Positions 34,580 through 44,058 of a stretch of DNA of 64,000 nucleotides are shown in pieces. A program made the translations under genes and the position numbers. The notes under the pieces are model-generated. The model did not search any database. It saw only the letters and a program-made list of their open reading frames with translations, and was not told the origin of the DNA. The DNA lies in NCBI GenBank assembly GCA_000621905.1, contig JHXB01000004.1, positions 152,952 to 216,951 of the forward strand, in the 5' to 3' direction. Each line of letters starts with the position of its first letter. The first letter of the stretch is position 1. The DNA is from Lachnospiraceae bacterium NC2004 (GTDB lineage Bacteria; Bacillota; Clostridia; Lachnospirales; Lachnospiraceae).

Positions 34580-35945
34580 AACCTACATTTGCATCGATTT
34601 AAAATCTTTCTTCGCATCTGTTGAGTGTGTCCTTCGTGGGCTCGACCCGCTTAGTACAAGGCTTGTTGTGGCGGATGCTTCAAGAACAGACAAGACAATA
34701 TGCCTGGCAGTTACGCCGGCTCTCAAAGCCTTTGGTGTCCCCGGACGCCCGAGGCTTTTTGAGGTTAAGAAGATAGTTGGTGATTATGAGAGGGTTAACA
34801 ATACCAAGATTGACTATATTGTAGCTCCGCCACAGATGGCTAAGTATGTGGAGTATTCCGTCAACATTTTCAAAATATACTTAAGATATGTTGCGCCTGA
34901 GGATATCCATGTTTACTCGATTGACGAGGTGTTTATTGACGCGACCGATTATATTAAGCTTTATGAAATGACGGCGCACGAACTCGCGATGCGTATGATA
35001 AAAGACGTTCTTAAGGAGACCGGAATTACTGCTACTTCGGGGATTGGAACTAATCTTTATCTTGCTAAGATTGCGATGGATATTGTTGCCAAGCATACTG
35101 AGGCGGACGAGGATGGAGTCAGAATTGCCGAGCTTGACGAAAAGCGTTTTAGAGAGCTTTTGTGGGGGCATACTCCAATTACTGATTTTTGGCGAATGGG
35201 TAAGGGCACTGCTAAGAAGCTTGCCAAATGGGGGATTTACACGATGGGAGATCTTGCAAGGGCGAGCCTTCACAGTGAGGAGCAACTTTACGAGCAATTT
35301 GGAATTGATGCGGAGATTATGATAGATCATGCGTGGGGATATGAGCCTTGCACAATGGATAAGATAAAGTCCTATAAGGCTACTTCGCATAGCCTTTCCT
35401 CAGGTCAGGTTCTACATGAGCCTTACGATTACGAGAAGGCCAAACTCATTGTCAAAGAGATGACAGATCTTTTGGTGCTTGATCTTGTGAGTAAGAATCT
35501 TGCATGTGATTCGGTGACTCTGAATGTAGGGTATGATAGAGAAAATGTTGACAAGGGCGGGTATAAAGGTACAACCGTCATTGATTATTATGGGCGTAGT
35601 GTTCCGAAGGCCGCGCATGGGACGACAAGATTTGATCAGGCGACTTCGTCTACATCGATTATTATGGATGGTGTTGTGGAATTGTATGACAGGATTGTCG
35701 ATCCTGCTTTGACAGTTAGGCGTATAACAATCAGCGCCAACAATGTTGTCGATGAGGCAAATGTTACCGGGCAGTTATCATTTTTCACAGATTATGATGC
35801 ATTAGAAAAAGAAAAGAGACTTCAAAAGGCGATGCTTTCCATTAAAGGTAAATATGGCAGTAATGCGATATTAAAAGGAATGAACCTGATGGAGGGCGGC
35901 ACCACTATTGAACGCAATAAACAGATTGGTGGGCATAAAGCGTAG
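34566..35945 (+). CDS. Y-family DNA polymerase (UmuC/DinB type)
   Basis: A 459-residue translesion polymerase. The catalytic acids lie in YICIDLKSFFASVE near residue 10 and YSIDEVFIDATDYI near residue 125. The HhH and little-finger regions follow (WRMGKGTAKKLAKWGIY, then SLSSGQVLHEPYDYEKA). The closest group is the UmuC/ImpB-like polymerases of Clostridia rather than classical DinB. I chose the GTG at 34566, which follows AAAGGAGA; a TTG three bases earlier is equally possible. It overlaps the lipoprotein gene by 14 bases, probably by chance. It is followed by a repeat-type hairpin with a T run. Confidence 0.85.
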   Translation: MSSSKTYICIDLKSFFASVECVLRGLDPLSTRLVVADASRTDKTICLAVTPALKAFGVPGRPRLFEVKKIVGDYERVNNTKIDYIVAPPQMAKYVEYSVNIFKIYLRYVAPEDIHVYSIDEVFIDATDYIKLYEMTAHELAMRMIKDVLKETGITATSGIGTNLYLAKIAMDIVAKHTEADEDGVRIAELDEKRFRELLWGHTPITDFWRMGKGTAKKLAKWGIYTMGDLARASLHSEEQLYEQFGIDAEIMIDHAWGYEPCTMDKIKSYKATSHSLSSGQVLHEPYDYEKAKLIVKEMTDLLVLDLVSKNLACDSVTLNVGYDRENVDKGGYKGTTVIDYYGRSVPKAAHGTTRFDQATSSTSIIMDGVVELYDRIVDPALTVRRITISANNVVDEANVTGQLSFFTDYDALEKEKRLQKAMLSIKGKYGSNAILKGMNLMEGGTTIERNKQIGGHKA

Positions 35946-35980
35946 GGGAGCGGAGCCACCGGAACCGTCCCCGCTTTTTA
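35946..35980. repeat. Repeat-family hairpin between convergent genes
   Basis: GGGGAGCGG pairs with CCGTCCCC with one bulge, and CGCTTTTT follows. It begins right after the polymerase stop codon and lies before the end of the convergent kinase gene. Confidence 0.7.
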
Positions 35981-35987
35981 CCCACTT

Positions 35988-38675
35988 TTATTTCTCTTTA
36001 TACATAAGCCCGTATGTGCCTGGACCGCAATAAATAGCTACGATTGGTGATGCTTCGTAGAATATTATTTTATCAAATGTTATCCATTTGTTTATCTCTT
36101 CTTTTATCCACATTTTGTCGTTGTAAGATATGCCTGCCGTCGGTACGAGAAGTAAGCTTGTATCTATATTGGCTGTTTTAACTTTTGACTTAAATTGCTT
36201 GCGTATAAACGCGCTCCATGCATTTTTCTTGGGACCAAAAAACAAACTCTTAACTTTTAATCGACTGTGCTTAAAGCAAATTACAGGCATAAGACTGAAC
36301 GCTGTTGAAAGCTTATAGTAACGATAACTAATCAAGTTGCCTTCTTTTAAGATATTAGGATTACGGGTTATCATTTGCCCTTTTATATGTTTGCTGATAT
36401 CTTCTATTATGGTTAAAATATCATGGGTATTCATTCCAATCTTAATGCATTTGTTAAGCTCAAGAAGAAGCAGTCCTATACCGCCTGATAAGAGCCCTAC
36501 ATCAATAACGGTTACGCTGTCAAATGTCTTCGATGCCTCTAAAGCCTGCTTATAGTTTGAGCCTCCGACGCCATCCGGAGTCGAGATGTGAATAACTTCA
36601 TTGGCTGTCTTAAGCTTCTCAGAGAAGAACTCCACAAATCTTTCCACGCTTACCTCTTTAACGGCTACAAGATTATCTTCGTCAAGAATACTGTCAATAA
36701 CTGTGTCCGCTGTAATATCGATAGTGTCGTTAAATGTTCCGTTAACGGTCTTAATCTTGGCAGGAATGATATCTATATTATTCTTTCTAAGAAGCTCCTT
36801 AGGCAATGCGGAGCAAATGTCGGTAGTTAAAGCCACTGGGGTCTTGGTAACATGATCATCTCTCCACAAGATTCCGATGTTGTCATCATCAAGTTCTGAC
36901 GCATTAACTGTTACAAGTTCCTTAGGAAGAAGTCTTATCATTTCGGCTTCTAACAACTGACTGTTAACAGGTTTAACGATGTAGCCGTCAAATCCCTCTC
37001 TTGAATAAAGTTCAGCACACTCCGGACCGGCATTTGCAGTTAAAGCTACAATTCTTGCGTTCTTTGAATGACCTCCGGTCTGTGTCTTAATCTTGTGGAA
37101 ACACTCTATACCGTTCATACCCGGCATTTCGTGATCCATAAGAATAACGTTAAATGAAGTCTCAAGAGTCTTCTCCAAAGCCTGCTCTCCGCCTGACGCG
37201 GTGGTAATCTTAACCTGGGTATCTTTGAGAAGTCTCTCAACAACCTTAATATTCATTGGCGTGTCGTCAACAATCAAAATGTTGGCTTCAGGTGCAGTGA
37301 ACTTAGGTGCATATTTCTTCTTGGATGTACCCTTGGCTTTGTTGATATTGATTCGGGCGTCTCCGACAGCATGCAAAGGAAGCTCCACTGTAAATGTCGA
37401 GCCAACATTATACACGCTGTTAACGGTTATGTTACCGCCCATAAGATCTATAAACTGCTTAACGATTGAGAGACCCAAACCGGTACCCTCAATCAGCTTG
37501 TTATTCTCTTCGTCAACTCTCGTAAATGCATCAAAAAGGTAAGGAATACTGTCTTTTTTGATTCCTATACCTGTATCTGTAATGCTGAATATGAGCTTGG
37601 TAATCTCAGGGTCAGATGTATCTTCACACCTTGCCGCTAACTCAACACTTCCCTCGTTGGTATATTTAACGGAGTTGCTAAGCAGATTGATAAGTATCTG
37701 TTTAATTCTTACTTCGTCACCTGTTACCTGTTTAGGCATATCTGGAGCTACATCAATAGAGAACTTAAGACCTTTCTCTTTGGCGCGCACCCATATCATT
37801 CCCGCAACATCCGATATCATGTCAGCAACATCAAAAGGTGCCGTAATAATATCCATCTTACCTGATTCGAGCTTTGACATATCAAGGATATCATTTATCA
37901 AATGCAAGAGCATCTTGCCGGCTGATTCGATATTCTGAGCATCCTCTTTGATATCTTCAGTCGGAGCCTCTCTTAATATCATTTCGTTAAGTCCGATTAT
38001 GGTATTGATTGGAGTTCTTATTTCGTGGCTCATGCTCGAGAAGAATCTGTTTTGAGAGCGGTTTAACTCATTAATCTCTTCACTCTGCTGGTTGGCTTTT
38101 TCATTTTCTTTAATGTAAAGGCGCGTCTGGAAAGATACCATTACAACAAGGAAAACCATAATGATGAGGTATGATGCAATAGAGTCTTCAAATGCAGTCT
38201 TTTCAGAGTGCTGTACTATTAAGTTTGGATAATTGTAGTATACATAGTATATCGCAATGACGACAGCAGATTGCAAACCAAGAAAGAAAGCTCTTGGTTT
38301 ACCTCTTAATATCAAAGCGATATATAAGGCATCAAACAGGTTCCAAAGAGCGGCTCCACCATGTATTCCTCCGCTTGTAAAGAAGTTAATCGGCATCATA
38401 ACCAATACCAAAACCACAGCTACGACATATGATATTTCGACAATTCTCTTGATCTTGTATCCAACTATTACCAGTATTGAGAAGAAGACAAGTCCTCCTG
38501 CTACAACCAATAATGACTCGATGTTTTCGTGTATGGCAAGTCCCATGAGAAAAGCAATTCCCATACCTATAAGGGCAATCCCCGCAAGAAGCATAAAAAG
38601 TCTTTCCCTGACGTCAATGTCGCTTCGGTTTAAGTATTCTTTTATATTCTGAATTATATTCTTAATAAATTTCAT
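35988..38675 (-). CDS. Hybrid histidine kinase-receiver protein with C-terminal DegV domain
   Basis: An 895-residue membrane protein. About six transmembrane helices lie in residues 25-185, without a large extracellular loop. A histidine kinase core follows: phospho-acceptor H217 in MSHEIRTP, N box LLSNSVKY near 332, DTGIGI at 367, GTGLGLSI at 397. A receiver has its phosphate site at D514 (ILMDHEMPG). The last 285 residues (612-895) are a DegV-like fatty-acid-binding fold: VALTTDICSALPKELL, DVGLLSGGIGLLLLEL and the end CGPGTYGLMY. DegV proteins bind fatty acids and, as FakB, present them for phosphorylation. Such a fusion is unusual. The gene lies 32 bases after the HPt-type kinase. Confidence 0.86.
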   Translation of the reverse strand: MKFIKNIIQNIKEYLNRSDIDVRERLFMLLAGIALIGMGIAFLMGLAIHENIESLLVVAGGLVFFSILVIVGYKIKRIVEISYVVAVVLVLVMMPINFFTSGGIHGGAALWNLFDALYIALILRGKPRAFFLGLQSAVVIAIYYVYYNYPNLIVQHSEKTAFEDSIASYLIIMVFLVVMVSFQTRLYIKENEKANQQSEEINELNRSQNRFFSSMSHEIRTPINTIIGLNEMILREAPTEDIKEDAQNIESAGKMLLHLINDILDMSKLESGKMDIITAPFDVADMISDVAGMIWVRAKEKGLKFSIDVAPDMPKQVTGDEVRIKQILINLLSNSVKYTNEGSVELAARCEDTSDPEITKLIFSITDTGIGIKKDSIPYLFDAFTRVDEENNKLIEGTGLGLSIVKQFIDLMGGNITVNSVYNVGSTFTVELPLHAVGDARININKAKGTSKKKYAPKFTAPEANILIVDDTPMNIKVVERLLKDTQVKITTASGGEQALEKTLETSFNVILMDHEMPGMNGIECFHKIKTQTGGHSKNARIVALTANAGPECAELYSREGFDGYIVKPVNSQLLEAEMIRLLPKELVTVNASELDDDNIGILWRDDHVTKTPVALTTDICSALPKELLRKNNIDIIPAKIKTVNGTFNDTIDITADTVIDSILDEDNLVAVKEVSVERFVEFFSEKLKTANEVIHISTPDGVGGSNYKQALEASKTFDSVTVIDVGLLSGGIGLLLLELNKCIKIGMNTHDILTIIEDISKHIKGQMITRNPNILKEGNLISYRYYKLSTAFSLMPVICFKHSRLKVKSLFFGPKKNAWSAFIRKQFKSKVKTANIDTSLLLVPTAGISYNDKMWIKEEINKWITFDKIIFYEASPIVAIYCGPGTYGLMYKEK

Positions 38676-38707
38676 ATAAGCCTCCCAGATTTATATAAAA
38701 TGAGGTC

Positions 38708-41164
38708 TTAATTAACCTTGTCAGCGAAGGAAAGATACCAGTTCATAACTTCTGTATGTAATTCTTTCACGTCATCTATATTGCCACCTTTGCCGGCTTT
38801 CTCTAAAGTATAAGCCTTATCTGACATGTCATTTGCACCAATCATTTTAAATAAGCCTTTAATTGCATGAAGTTTAATTGCATATTCTTCCGGTTTGTTA
38901 TCATTGAAAAGGATGTCGGCCTCAACTACATAATCTTTAGCTCTGCTTGCAAGATCCATGACAATCTCTTTATACATATCCATGTCGTTTTGACAATATT
39001 TTAATCCGGAGTCAATAATAACACCTAATTTTTTAAGAGTTGATTCAAATGACGCATTACCCGCTTTCTTTGGTCTAGGTTTAGTGGCGACTGTCGTTCT
39101 TTTAATCTTGTCAGCGTTTACATATTTAATCTGAGAAGGACTAAGTATGTTCTTTAATACCGATTCAATCTCAATCTTGTTGACAGGCTTGCCAACAAAC
39201 CCGTCAAAGCCCTCCTTGTTAAAGAGCTCTCTTACCGAGCTAACATCGTTGGCTGTTACGGCAACAAAGAGAGGGATAGGCTGTCCCTGGACGATGTTGG
39301 CGCGTATTCTTCTTGCTGTCTCAATGCCATCAATCTCCGGCATCATATAGTCCATGAAAATGATGTCGAAGTGTTCCTCCTTACACATCTCTATAGCTTT
39401 ACTTCCGGATGAAGCGGTGGTTGCTGTCATTTGATATTTGCCGAATATATCGTTGGCAACTTTAAGGTTCATCGGCTCATCGTCTACAATTAAGGCTTTG
39501 AGTCCCGGACATGTCATCTGGACATTTTTCTCTATATCTGTTATGCCTGAGTTGAGTGCGTTAATGATAGGGAAGCAATACAGAGGCTTTTCAAAGAATC
39601 TGATATTGCTGTCTTCAGGAAGTTGATATCCCTTATCTGCAGTCAAGAACACTATGAGCTTATCTGTCAGCGATTCAATGTAGTCAGGGTCGATTTCGTA
39701 TTCTTTCATTCCTATAAACAGATGAGAAATGTCGGTTGTATCAATAACTCTTTTAAGCTCGTTTATCGAATCAACACCGTGAACACTTACGCCCATGCCT
39801 TTGACAACATTTGTTATCATTGATCCGTAATATTCTCTAACCTCCGGTACGGGGTATTTGTTAAAACTAAAGTAAGCGCCTAAGTTGATCTTGTCCGGAT
39901 CGTCAAGAGATACACAGTTTGCTCCATCTAAAACTCCTTGAGGTATGCAGACATGAACCTTGGTTCCTTTGTCCGGCTCGCTCTCGATATGAATGAAACC
40001 GCCCATTGCCTTGACGAAACCTTCAACTATAGGAATACCGATTCCAAGTCCGCCTCTTGCTCTGGTCTTGCCGCTGTCAGCCTGGTAGAATCTTTCTTTT
40101 GCCTGGCTTAACTCTTTTTCACTCATACCGATTCCGGTATCTATAACATCGATTATAAGGTTAACACCATAATCTTGTTCTTCTGAGAAAATGTGAACAT
40201 ACACGCAACCGGTAATGGTATATTTAAGACCGTTCATAATGAGATGCCACAATACTCGTTTGATCTTGTTGGAATCTGCATACATAATTGAAGGGATGGA
40301 TGGGTCAATGTCTAGAATAAGCTCGACATCTGTTGTAAGGTAAGGCTTCAACGCAGTTACAACATCATCCATAAGTGCAGAAAATAAATAGTTACCCGGT
40401 GTGGCAACGAGTCTGTCTCTATCAAGTTCTGAGAAATCCAAGACATCATTTACCTGTCTTGATATTCTTAAACCGGCGTCCTTGATAAGTAGCAATTCCG
40501 AGCGCATAGCCTCGTCGTCTGTTCTCTCAAGACAGTTCTCGGATAAGCCTAAGATTGCACCTACCGGGGTTCTTAATTCATGCGAAGTTGCGGCTAGGAA
40601 ATCATCCAGCCTGTCAGTGGATTCGTTGAGTTTCTCTATATTGTTTGAAATATCTTCTATCATCATTTTCCATTTGCTGATGATGTCTCGTCCAAGCCAT
40701 GACATAAGAGTAATTATGGTTAAGTGAACAATAATCTGAAGAATGTAGTTGATATCGGTTTTATCAGGTGAGTTATTGGTGTAGACGTTGTATCCGACAG
40801 TTAAATAATAAGTTATCTGTGCAAATGTAACTACCGCCTTTTTACCTGTCGTAGTCGAAAGGATTAATACTCCGGCATAGAGTATAGAAACATTGAGTAT
40901 ACTACGCATATGGATACCGTAAAAGAAAAGTGTAAACATGGTAAATGAAGCATATACCCAAAGGCGGAATGTAGGATTATGGGGCTGTTGGATGTGGAGT
41001 AACCAGGATACGATTATTTCTGCTGGAATCAATATTAGAACCCAACGCTCCCATCCTAATAATACCCCCTGAATTCCCATCACTGTTCCAAGTACAGTGA
41101 ATGTGATTACAAACATAAGATGAGCTGATCTTGTTAGTTTGCTGCTTGAAATATCTGTGATCAT
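38708..41164 (-). CDS. Hybrid histidine kinase with pseudo-receiver, receiver and HPt domains
   Basis: An 818-residue membrane kinase. About five transmembrane helices fill residues 15-160. Kinase motifs are H195 in TSHELRTPVG, MNGLKYT (N box) near 310, IDTGIGM near 341 and GGLGIGIPIV near 371. Residues 430-545 resemble a receiver that lacks a clear phosphate acceptor. A true receiver follows with D605 in IIFMDYMMPEIDG. The C-terminal HPt domain has H766 in KLHAIKGLFKMIGA. It is the first gene of a two-kinase operon with a strong promoter (41221-41249). No output regulator with a DNA-binding domain is encoded nearby. Confidence 0.88.
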   Translation of the reverse strand: MITDISSSKLTRSAHLMFVITFTVLGTVMGIQGVLLGWERWVLILIPAEIIVSWLLHIQQPHNPTFRLWVYASFTMFTLFFYGIHMRSILNVSILYAGVLILSTTTGKKAVVTFAQITYYLTVGYNVYTNNSPDKTDINYILQIIVHLTIITLMSWLGRDIISKWKMMIEDISNNIEKLNESTDRLDDFLAATSHELRTPVGAILGLSENCLERTDDEAMRSELLLIKDAGLRISRQVNDVLDFSELDRDRLVATPGNYLFSALMDDVVTALKPYLTTDVELILDIDPSIPSIMYADSNKIKRVLWHLIMNGLKYTITGCVYVHIFSEEQDYGVNLIIDVIDTGIGMSEKELSQAKERFYQADSGKTRARGGLGIGIPIVEGFVKAMGGFIHIESEPDKGTKVHVCIPQGVLDGANCVSLDDPDKINLGAYFSFNKYPVPEVREYYGSMITNVVKGMGVSVHGVDSINELKRVIDTTDISHLFIGMKEYEIDPDYIESLTDKLIVFLTADKGYQLPEDSNIRFFEKPLYCFPIINALNSGITDIEKNVQMTCPGLKALIVDDEPMNLKVANDIFGKYQMTATTASSGSKAIEMCKEEHFDIIFMDYMMPEIDGIETARRIRANIVQGQPIPLFVAVTANDVSSVRELFNKEGFDGFVGKPVNKIEIESVLKNILSPSQIKYVNADKIKRTTVATKPRPKKAGNASFESTLKKLGVIIDSGLKYCQNDMDMYKEIVMDLASRAKDYVVEADILFNDNKPEEYAIKLHAIKGLFKMIGANDMSDKAYTLEKAGKGGNIDDVKELHTEVMNWYLSFADKVN

Positions 41165-41220
41165 CTATTTACACTCCTCATACTGAATTACGAATCTAAA
41201 AAATGGTACAAACCCATAAC

Positions 41221-41249
41221 ATTATAGCATATTTGTGATGTGTATTCAA
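41221..41249 (-). promoter_or_regulatory. SigA-type promoter of the two-kinase operon
   Basis: On the minus strand, TTGAAT (41249-41244), 17 bases, TATAAT (41226-41221). It lies about 57 bases before the kinase ATG. Confidence 0.75.
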
Positions 41250-41285
41250 CGATGTTGGTCAAATGAAGGCTATGTAGGTGGTGTG

Positions 41286-41328
41286 TGAGAAAAAAGTGAT
41301 GAAAAACCACTAGAACCGTCCCCGCTTA
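41286..41328. repeat. Extended repeat copy, minus orientation
   Basis: GTGAGAAAAAAGTGAT, then the core AGAACCGTCCCC and GC. It lies between the kinase operon promoter and the DUF4230 gene. Confidence 0.75.
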
Positions 41329-41377
41329 TATGATAGAATTATAGTGTGACTGATATTACAGAAAGTGGAGGAAGATA

Positions 41378-42007
41378 ATGAAAGACGAGGATAAAGGAAG
41401 CTTCTTTAAATACGCTAAAGTTGTTGTTGTGACAATTATAGTGATGCTGGCACTTATGGGTGTGGTAGCTATTGTTTATGTTTTTAAAATGAAGAAGAGT
41501 GAGAGCGTTGTTACAAATAAAAGTAAAGTTACAGTAGCTGTTATAGAAGGCACCCTTGAAGACGCATCAGAATTGATAACTCAGAAGTATAATTATACAG
41601 GCATAATAGATATTGAAAATGTTAAGAAGATTAAGTCAATTGAGATTCCTTTTACTACACATAAGATTAAGGCGTCTTACAGCGGAAGAATTAACTCAGG
41701 CATAGATTTTAACGAGTTAAAAGGTAAGATATCATTAGATGGAAAGAAGATAATTATAGCCTTGCCCGAAGTTAAAGTTTTAAGCAACACTATAGATCAA
41801 GACAACATCAATATACTTGATGAGGATAACAATATTCTCAATCCAATTAAGGCTGATGAGTTGTCGCAAGAATTGGCTAAAGCCCAAGAAGAGCAACTTC
41901 AGAAAGCTTTGGATAACGGGTTGCTTGATAAAGCCAAAGAGAGTACAAAAACAGCAATAACTAAGCAACTATCTATATATGGTGATTACGAAGTGGTTTT
42001 TAAGTAA
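41378..42007 (+). CDS. DUF4230 membrane-anchored protein
   Basis: A 209-residue protein with one N-terminal transmembrane helix (VVVVTIIVMLALMGVVAIVY) and an extracellular DUF4230 domain (VAVIEGTLEDASELITQKYN, TGIIDIENVKKIKSIEIPFT, then a Glu/Gln-rich helix near 155-180). The function of the family is unknown. It has a GGAGGAAG ribosome site. A -10-like TAGAAT near 41334 may be its promoter, but no matching -35 is visible. Confidence 0.8.
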   Translation: MKDEDKGSFFKYAKVVVVTIIVMLALMGVVAIVYVFKMKKSESVVTNKSKVTVAVIEGTLEDASELITQKYNYTGIIDIENVKKIKSIEIPFTTHKIKASYSGRINSGIDFNELKGKISLDGKKIIIALPEVKVLSNTIDQDNINILDEDNNILNPIKADELSQELAKAQEEQLQKALDNGLLDKAKESTKTAITKQLSIYGDYEVVFK

Positions 42008-42069
42008 AAGGTAAGATTTGAAGTCGTAGGTGTTCCTATGGCTTCATTTTATATGGGAAGGGTGATGTT

Positions 42070-42288
42070 ATGGATTGTGTTAAGAAAATGAAGGAGTGGA
42101 AGGCAGTGACCGGCAAGAACCGAAAAGAATTAGCGAAGTTACTTGATATTCCATATAGGACATTGACAGAGTGGGAGAGGGGAACAAGGTGTGCACCTCT
42201 GTATGTTATAAGATATATAGATTATTATATTAAGAATGAGCATTTAGATATCTATCCGTATGTTCCGGAGATTGATGATTATTTGTAG
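42070..42288 (+). CDS. Small XRE-like helix-turn-helix protein
   Basis: A 72-residue protein made of little more than an HTH: MKEWKAVTGKNRKELAKLLD, IPYRTLTEWERGTRCAPLYV. It resembles the XRE class of small regulators without an extra domain. Targets are unknown. The ATG follows GAAGGGTGATG. A variant of the repeat lies right after its stop. Confidence 0.75.
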   Translation: MDCVKKMKEWKAVTGKNRKELAKLLDIPYRTLTEWERGTRCAPLYVIRYIDYYIKNEHLDIYPYVPEIDDYL

Positions 42289-42308
42289 ATGAGTGCTAGC
42301 GCTCCGGC

Positions 42309-42326
42309 AGGGACAGTCCCCGCTGG
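42309..42326. repeat. Degenerate copy of the repeat core
   Basis: GCAGGGACAGTCCCCGC is an imperfect palindrome (7 of 8 arm pairs) resembling the GGGGACGG/CCGTCCCC core. It follows the HTH gene by about 20 bases. Confidence 0.45.
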
Positions 42327-42424
42327 AACGTTATTTGTTTGCATTTTCATGGAATATAAAGTATAATACAATCTGTCTGTCAAATGGACAAAATATGACT
42401 ATTTTTAGAAGAAGGGAGGTTAAT

Positions 42425-43171
42425 ATGTTATTCAAACGCAAAAAGAAGAACGATAAGGCGAAAGCAGCACTCTTTGTTGATTTTGAGCACTGGTACTACG
42501 GTTATCAGAACAGCTTCAACATGGAACCTGATGTTTCTGAATGGGTGCAGGAGATTAAGGATAGATATGAGGTCCAGCAGGTTGAGATTTTCGGAGATTT
42601 TAGTAAGAACAGCGGCATGAGCGCGCAGTACGATACGCTCGTTAAGTCATTTCCGGGAATACATCACACGCCTAGCAAGAAGGTTGGCGTCGAGAAGGAT
42701 TTTACTGATTTTATAATATTAGATTCAATATATAGACTTGCTGCGAGTAAGAAGCGACCTGAGGTTGTGATATTATTTACAGGCGACGCGCATTTTACAC
42801 ATGCTGTTAATTATCTTAAGGAACTTAATATTACGGTTATTATTTATGGTGTTAAGGGATGTATGAGTGCTATGATTAAGTCAGCGGCTCATTCGTATGT
42901 TGAGATGCCGAGAGAGCAACAGGAATTTCAGTTTTATTATGATTTGATTCTTAAATCGTTAGATTACCTTGACAGAAAGCATAAAGTTGCAACATATTAT
43001 AAGACTATCGAATATGTGTCTAAGAAGAATAAGGTTCCTAAAGAGCGAATTAAACGTGCACTTGATCAGCTTATCGATCAGAAATATATATATAAAAAGG
43101 TTATCAAAAAGAAATTTGAATGTATCAGATGTAATTGGAAGCTTGCAAGAGAGAAAGGTATTTGGAAGTAG
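42425..43171 (+). CDS. NYN-domain (PIN-like) protein with C-terminal winged-helix-like region
   Basis: A 248-residue protein. The NYN domain (20-165) begins ALFVDFEHWYYGYQ, with conserved acids in KDFTDFIILDSIYRLA and VVILFTGDAHFTHAVNYL, the LabA/DUF88 pattern of predicted RNases. The last 80 residues (HKVATYYKTIEYVSKKNKVP, ERIKRALDQLIDQKYIYKKV) look like a winged helix for RNA or DNA binding. The ATG at 42425 follows AGGGAGG. It lies 12 bases before the exonuclease gene, so the two may be cotranscribed. Confidence 0.82.
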   Translation: MLFKRKKKNDKAKAALFVDFEHWYYGYQNSFNMEPDVSEWVQEIKDRYEVQQVEIFGDFSKNSGMSAQYDTLVKSFPGIHHTPSKKVGVEKDFTDFIILDSIYRLAASKKRPEVVILFTGDAHFTHAVNYLKELNITVIIYGVKGCMSAMIKSAAHSYVEMPREQQEFQFYYDLILKSLDYLDRKHKVATYYKTIEYVSKKNKVPKERIKRALDQLIDQKYIYKKVIKKKFECIRCNWKLAREKGIWK

Positions 43172-43183
43172 GAGGAGCATCAT

Positions 43184-43939
43184 ATGAAGCTTATATCTTG
43201 GAATGTTAACGGGCTAAGAGCTTGTGTCAATAAAGGATTTTTGGATTATTTTAACGAAGTGGACGCTGATGTTTTCTGCCTGCAGGAGACCAAACTTCAA
43301 GAGGGCCAGATTGAGCTTGAACTTCCGGGATACCATCAATACTGGAATTATGCCGACAAGAAGGGCTATTCCGGTACGGCTATGTTTGTCAAAGAGGAGC
43401 CGTTAAGTGTTAAATATGGCATGGATATAGACGAGCATAATCACGAGGGAAGGCTTATTACTCTTGAGTATGATAATTACTATTTGTTGACTGAGTATGT
43501 TCCTAATGCGCAGAATGAGCTTAAGCGTATAGATTATCGTATGAAATGGGAAGATGATTTCAGAGCTTATATCAATAAGTTAAATGAAACCAAGCCGGTT
43601 ATATTCTGTGGTGATTTAAATGTTGCTCATAAAGAGATAGATCTTAAAAATCCTAAGTCCAATCGAGGGAATGCCGGTTTCTCTGACGAAGAGAGAGGCA
43701 AGTTTGAAGAGCTTTTGGAAGCCGGGTATGTCGACACATTTAGACATTTTTATCCGGATATGGAGCAGATTTACAGCTGGTGGAGCTATCGTTTCCATGC
43801 GCGCGAGAAGAACGCAGGATGGCGCATCGACTATTTTATGGTAAGCGAATCTCTTAAAGACAAGCTTGTCGATGCGAAGATTCACACTGATGTATTAGGT
43901 TCAGATCACTGTCCTGTTGAGCTTGATATCAACATTTGA
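43184..43939 (+). CDS. xth: Exodeoxyribonuclease III / AP endonuclease
   Basis: A 251-residue ExoA/XthA. Diagnostic motifs are MKLISWNVNGLRACV, DVFCLQETKLQEGQIEL (catalytic Glu), CGDLNVAHKEIDL, and the final GSDHCPVELDI. It incises DNA at abasic sites and removes 3' blocking groups in base-excision repair. The length is standard. The ATG follows AGGAGGAGC. The stop codon TGA runs directly into a repeat copy. Confidence 0.95.
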   Translation: MKLISWNVNGLRACVNKGFLDYFNEVDADVFCLQETKLQEGQIELELPGYHQYWNYADKKGYSGTAMFVKEEPLSVKYGMDIDEHNHEGRLITLEYDNYYLLTEYVPNAQNELKRIDYRMKWEDDFRAYINKLNETKPVIFCGDLNVAHKEIDLKNPKSNRGNAGFSDEERGKFEELLEAGYVDTFRHFYPDMEQIYSWWSYRFHAREKNAGWRIDYFMVSESLKDKLVDAKIHTDVLGSDHCPVELDINI

Positions 43940-44023
43940 GTGGGGACGGTTCTTGTGGTATTTAATCACATTTTTTTAACAATTTAGAACATTTAGGGTG
44001 GGGACGGTTATTATAGTGAAAAA
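43940..44023. repeat. Two direct copies of the repeat between xth and a chemoreceptor gene
   Basis: GTGGGGACGGTTCTTGTGG with the tail TTTAATCACATTTTTTT begins at the stop codon. A second, shorter copy GTGGGGACGGTTATTATAG starts near 43999. Both are in plus orientation. Confidence 0.75.
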
Positions 44024-44058
44024 CAACTAATAAACATTTATTTTACGGAGGATGTAGA

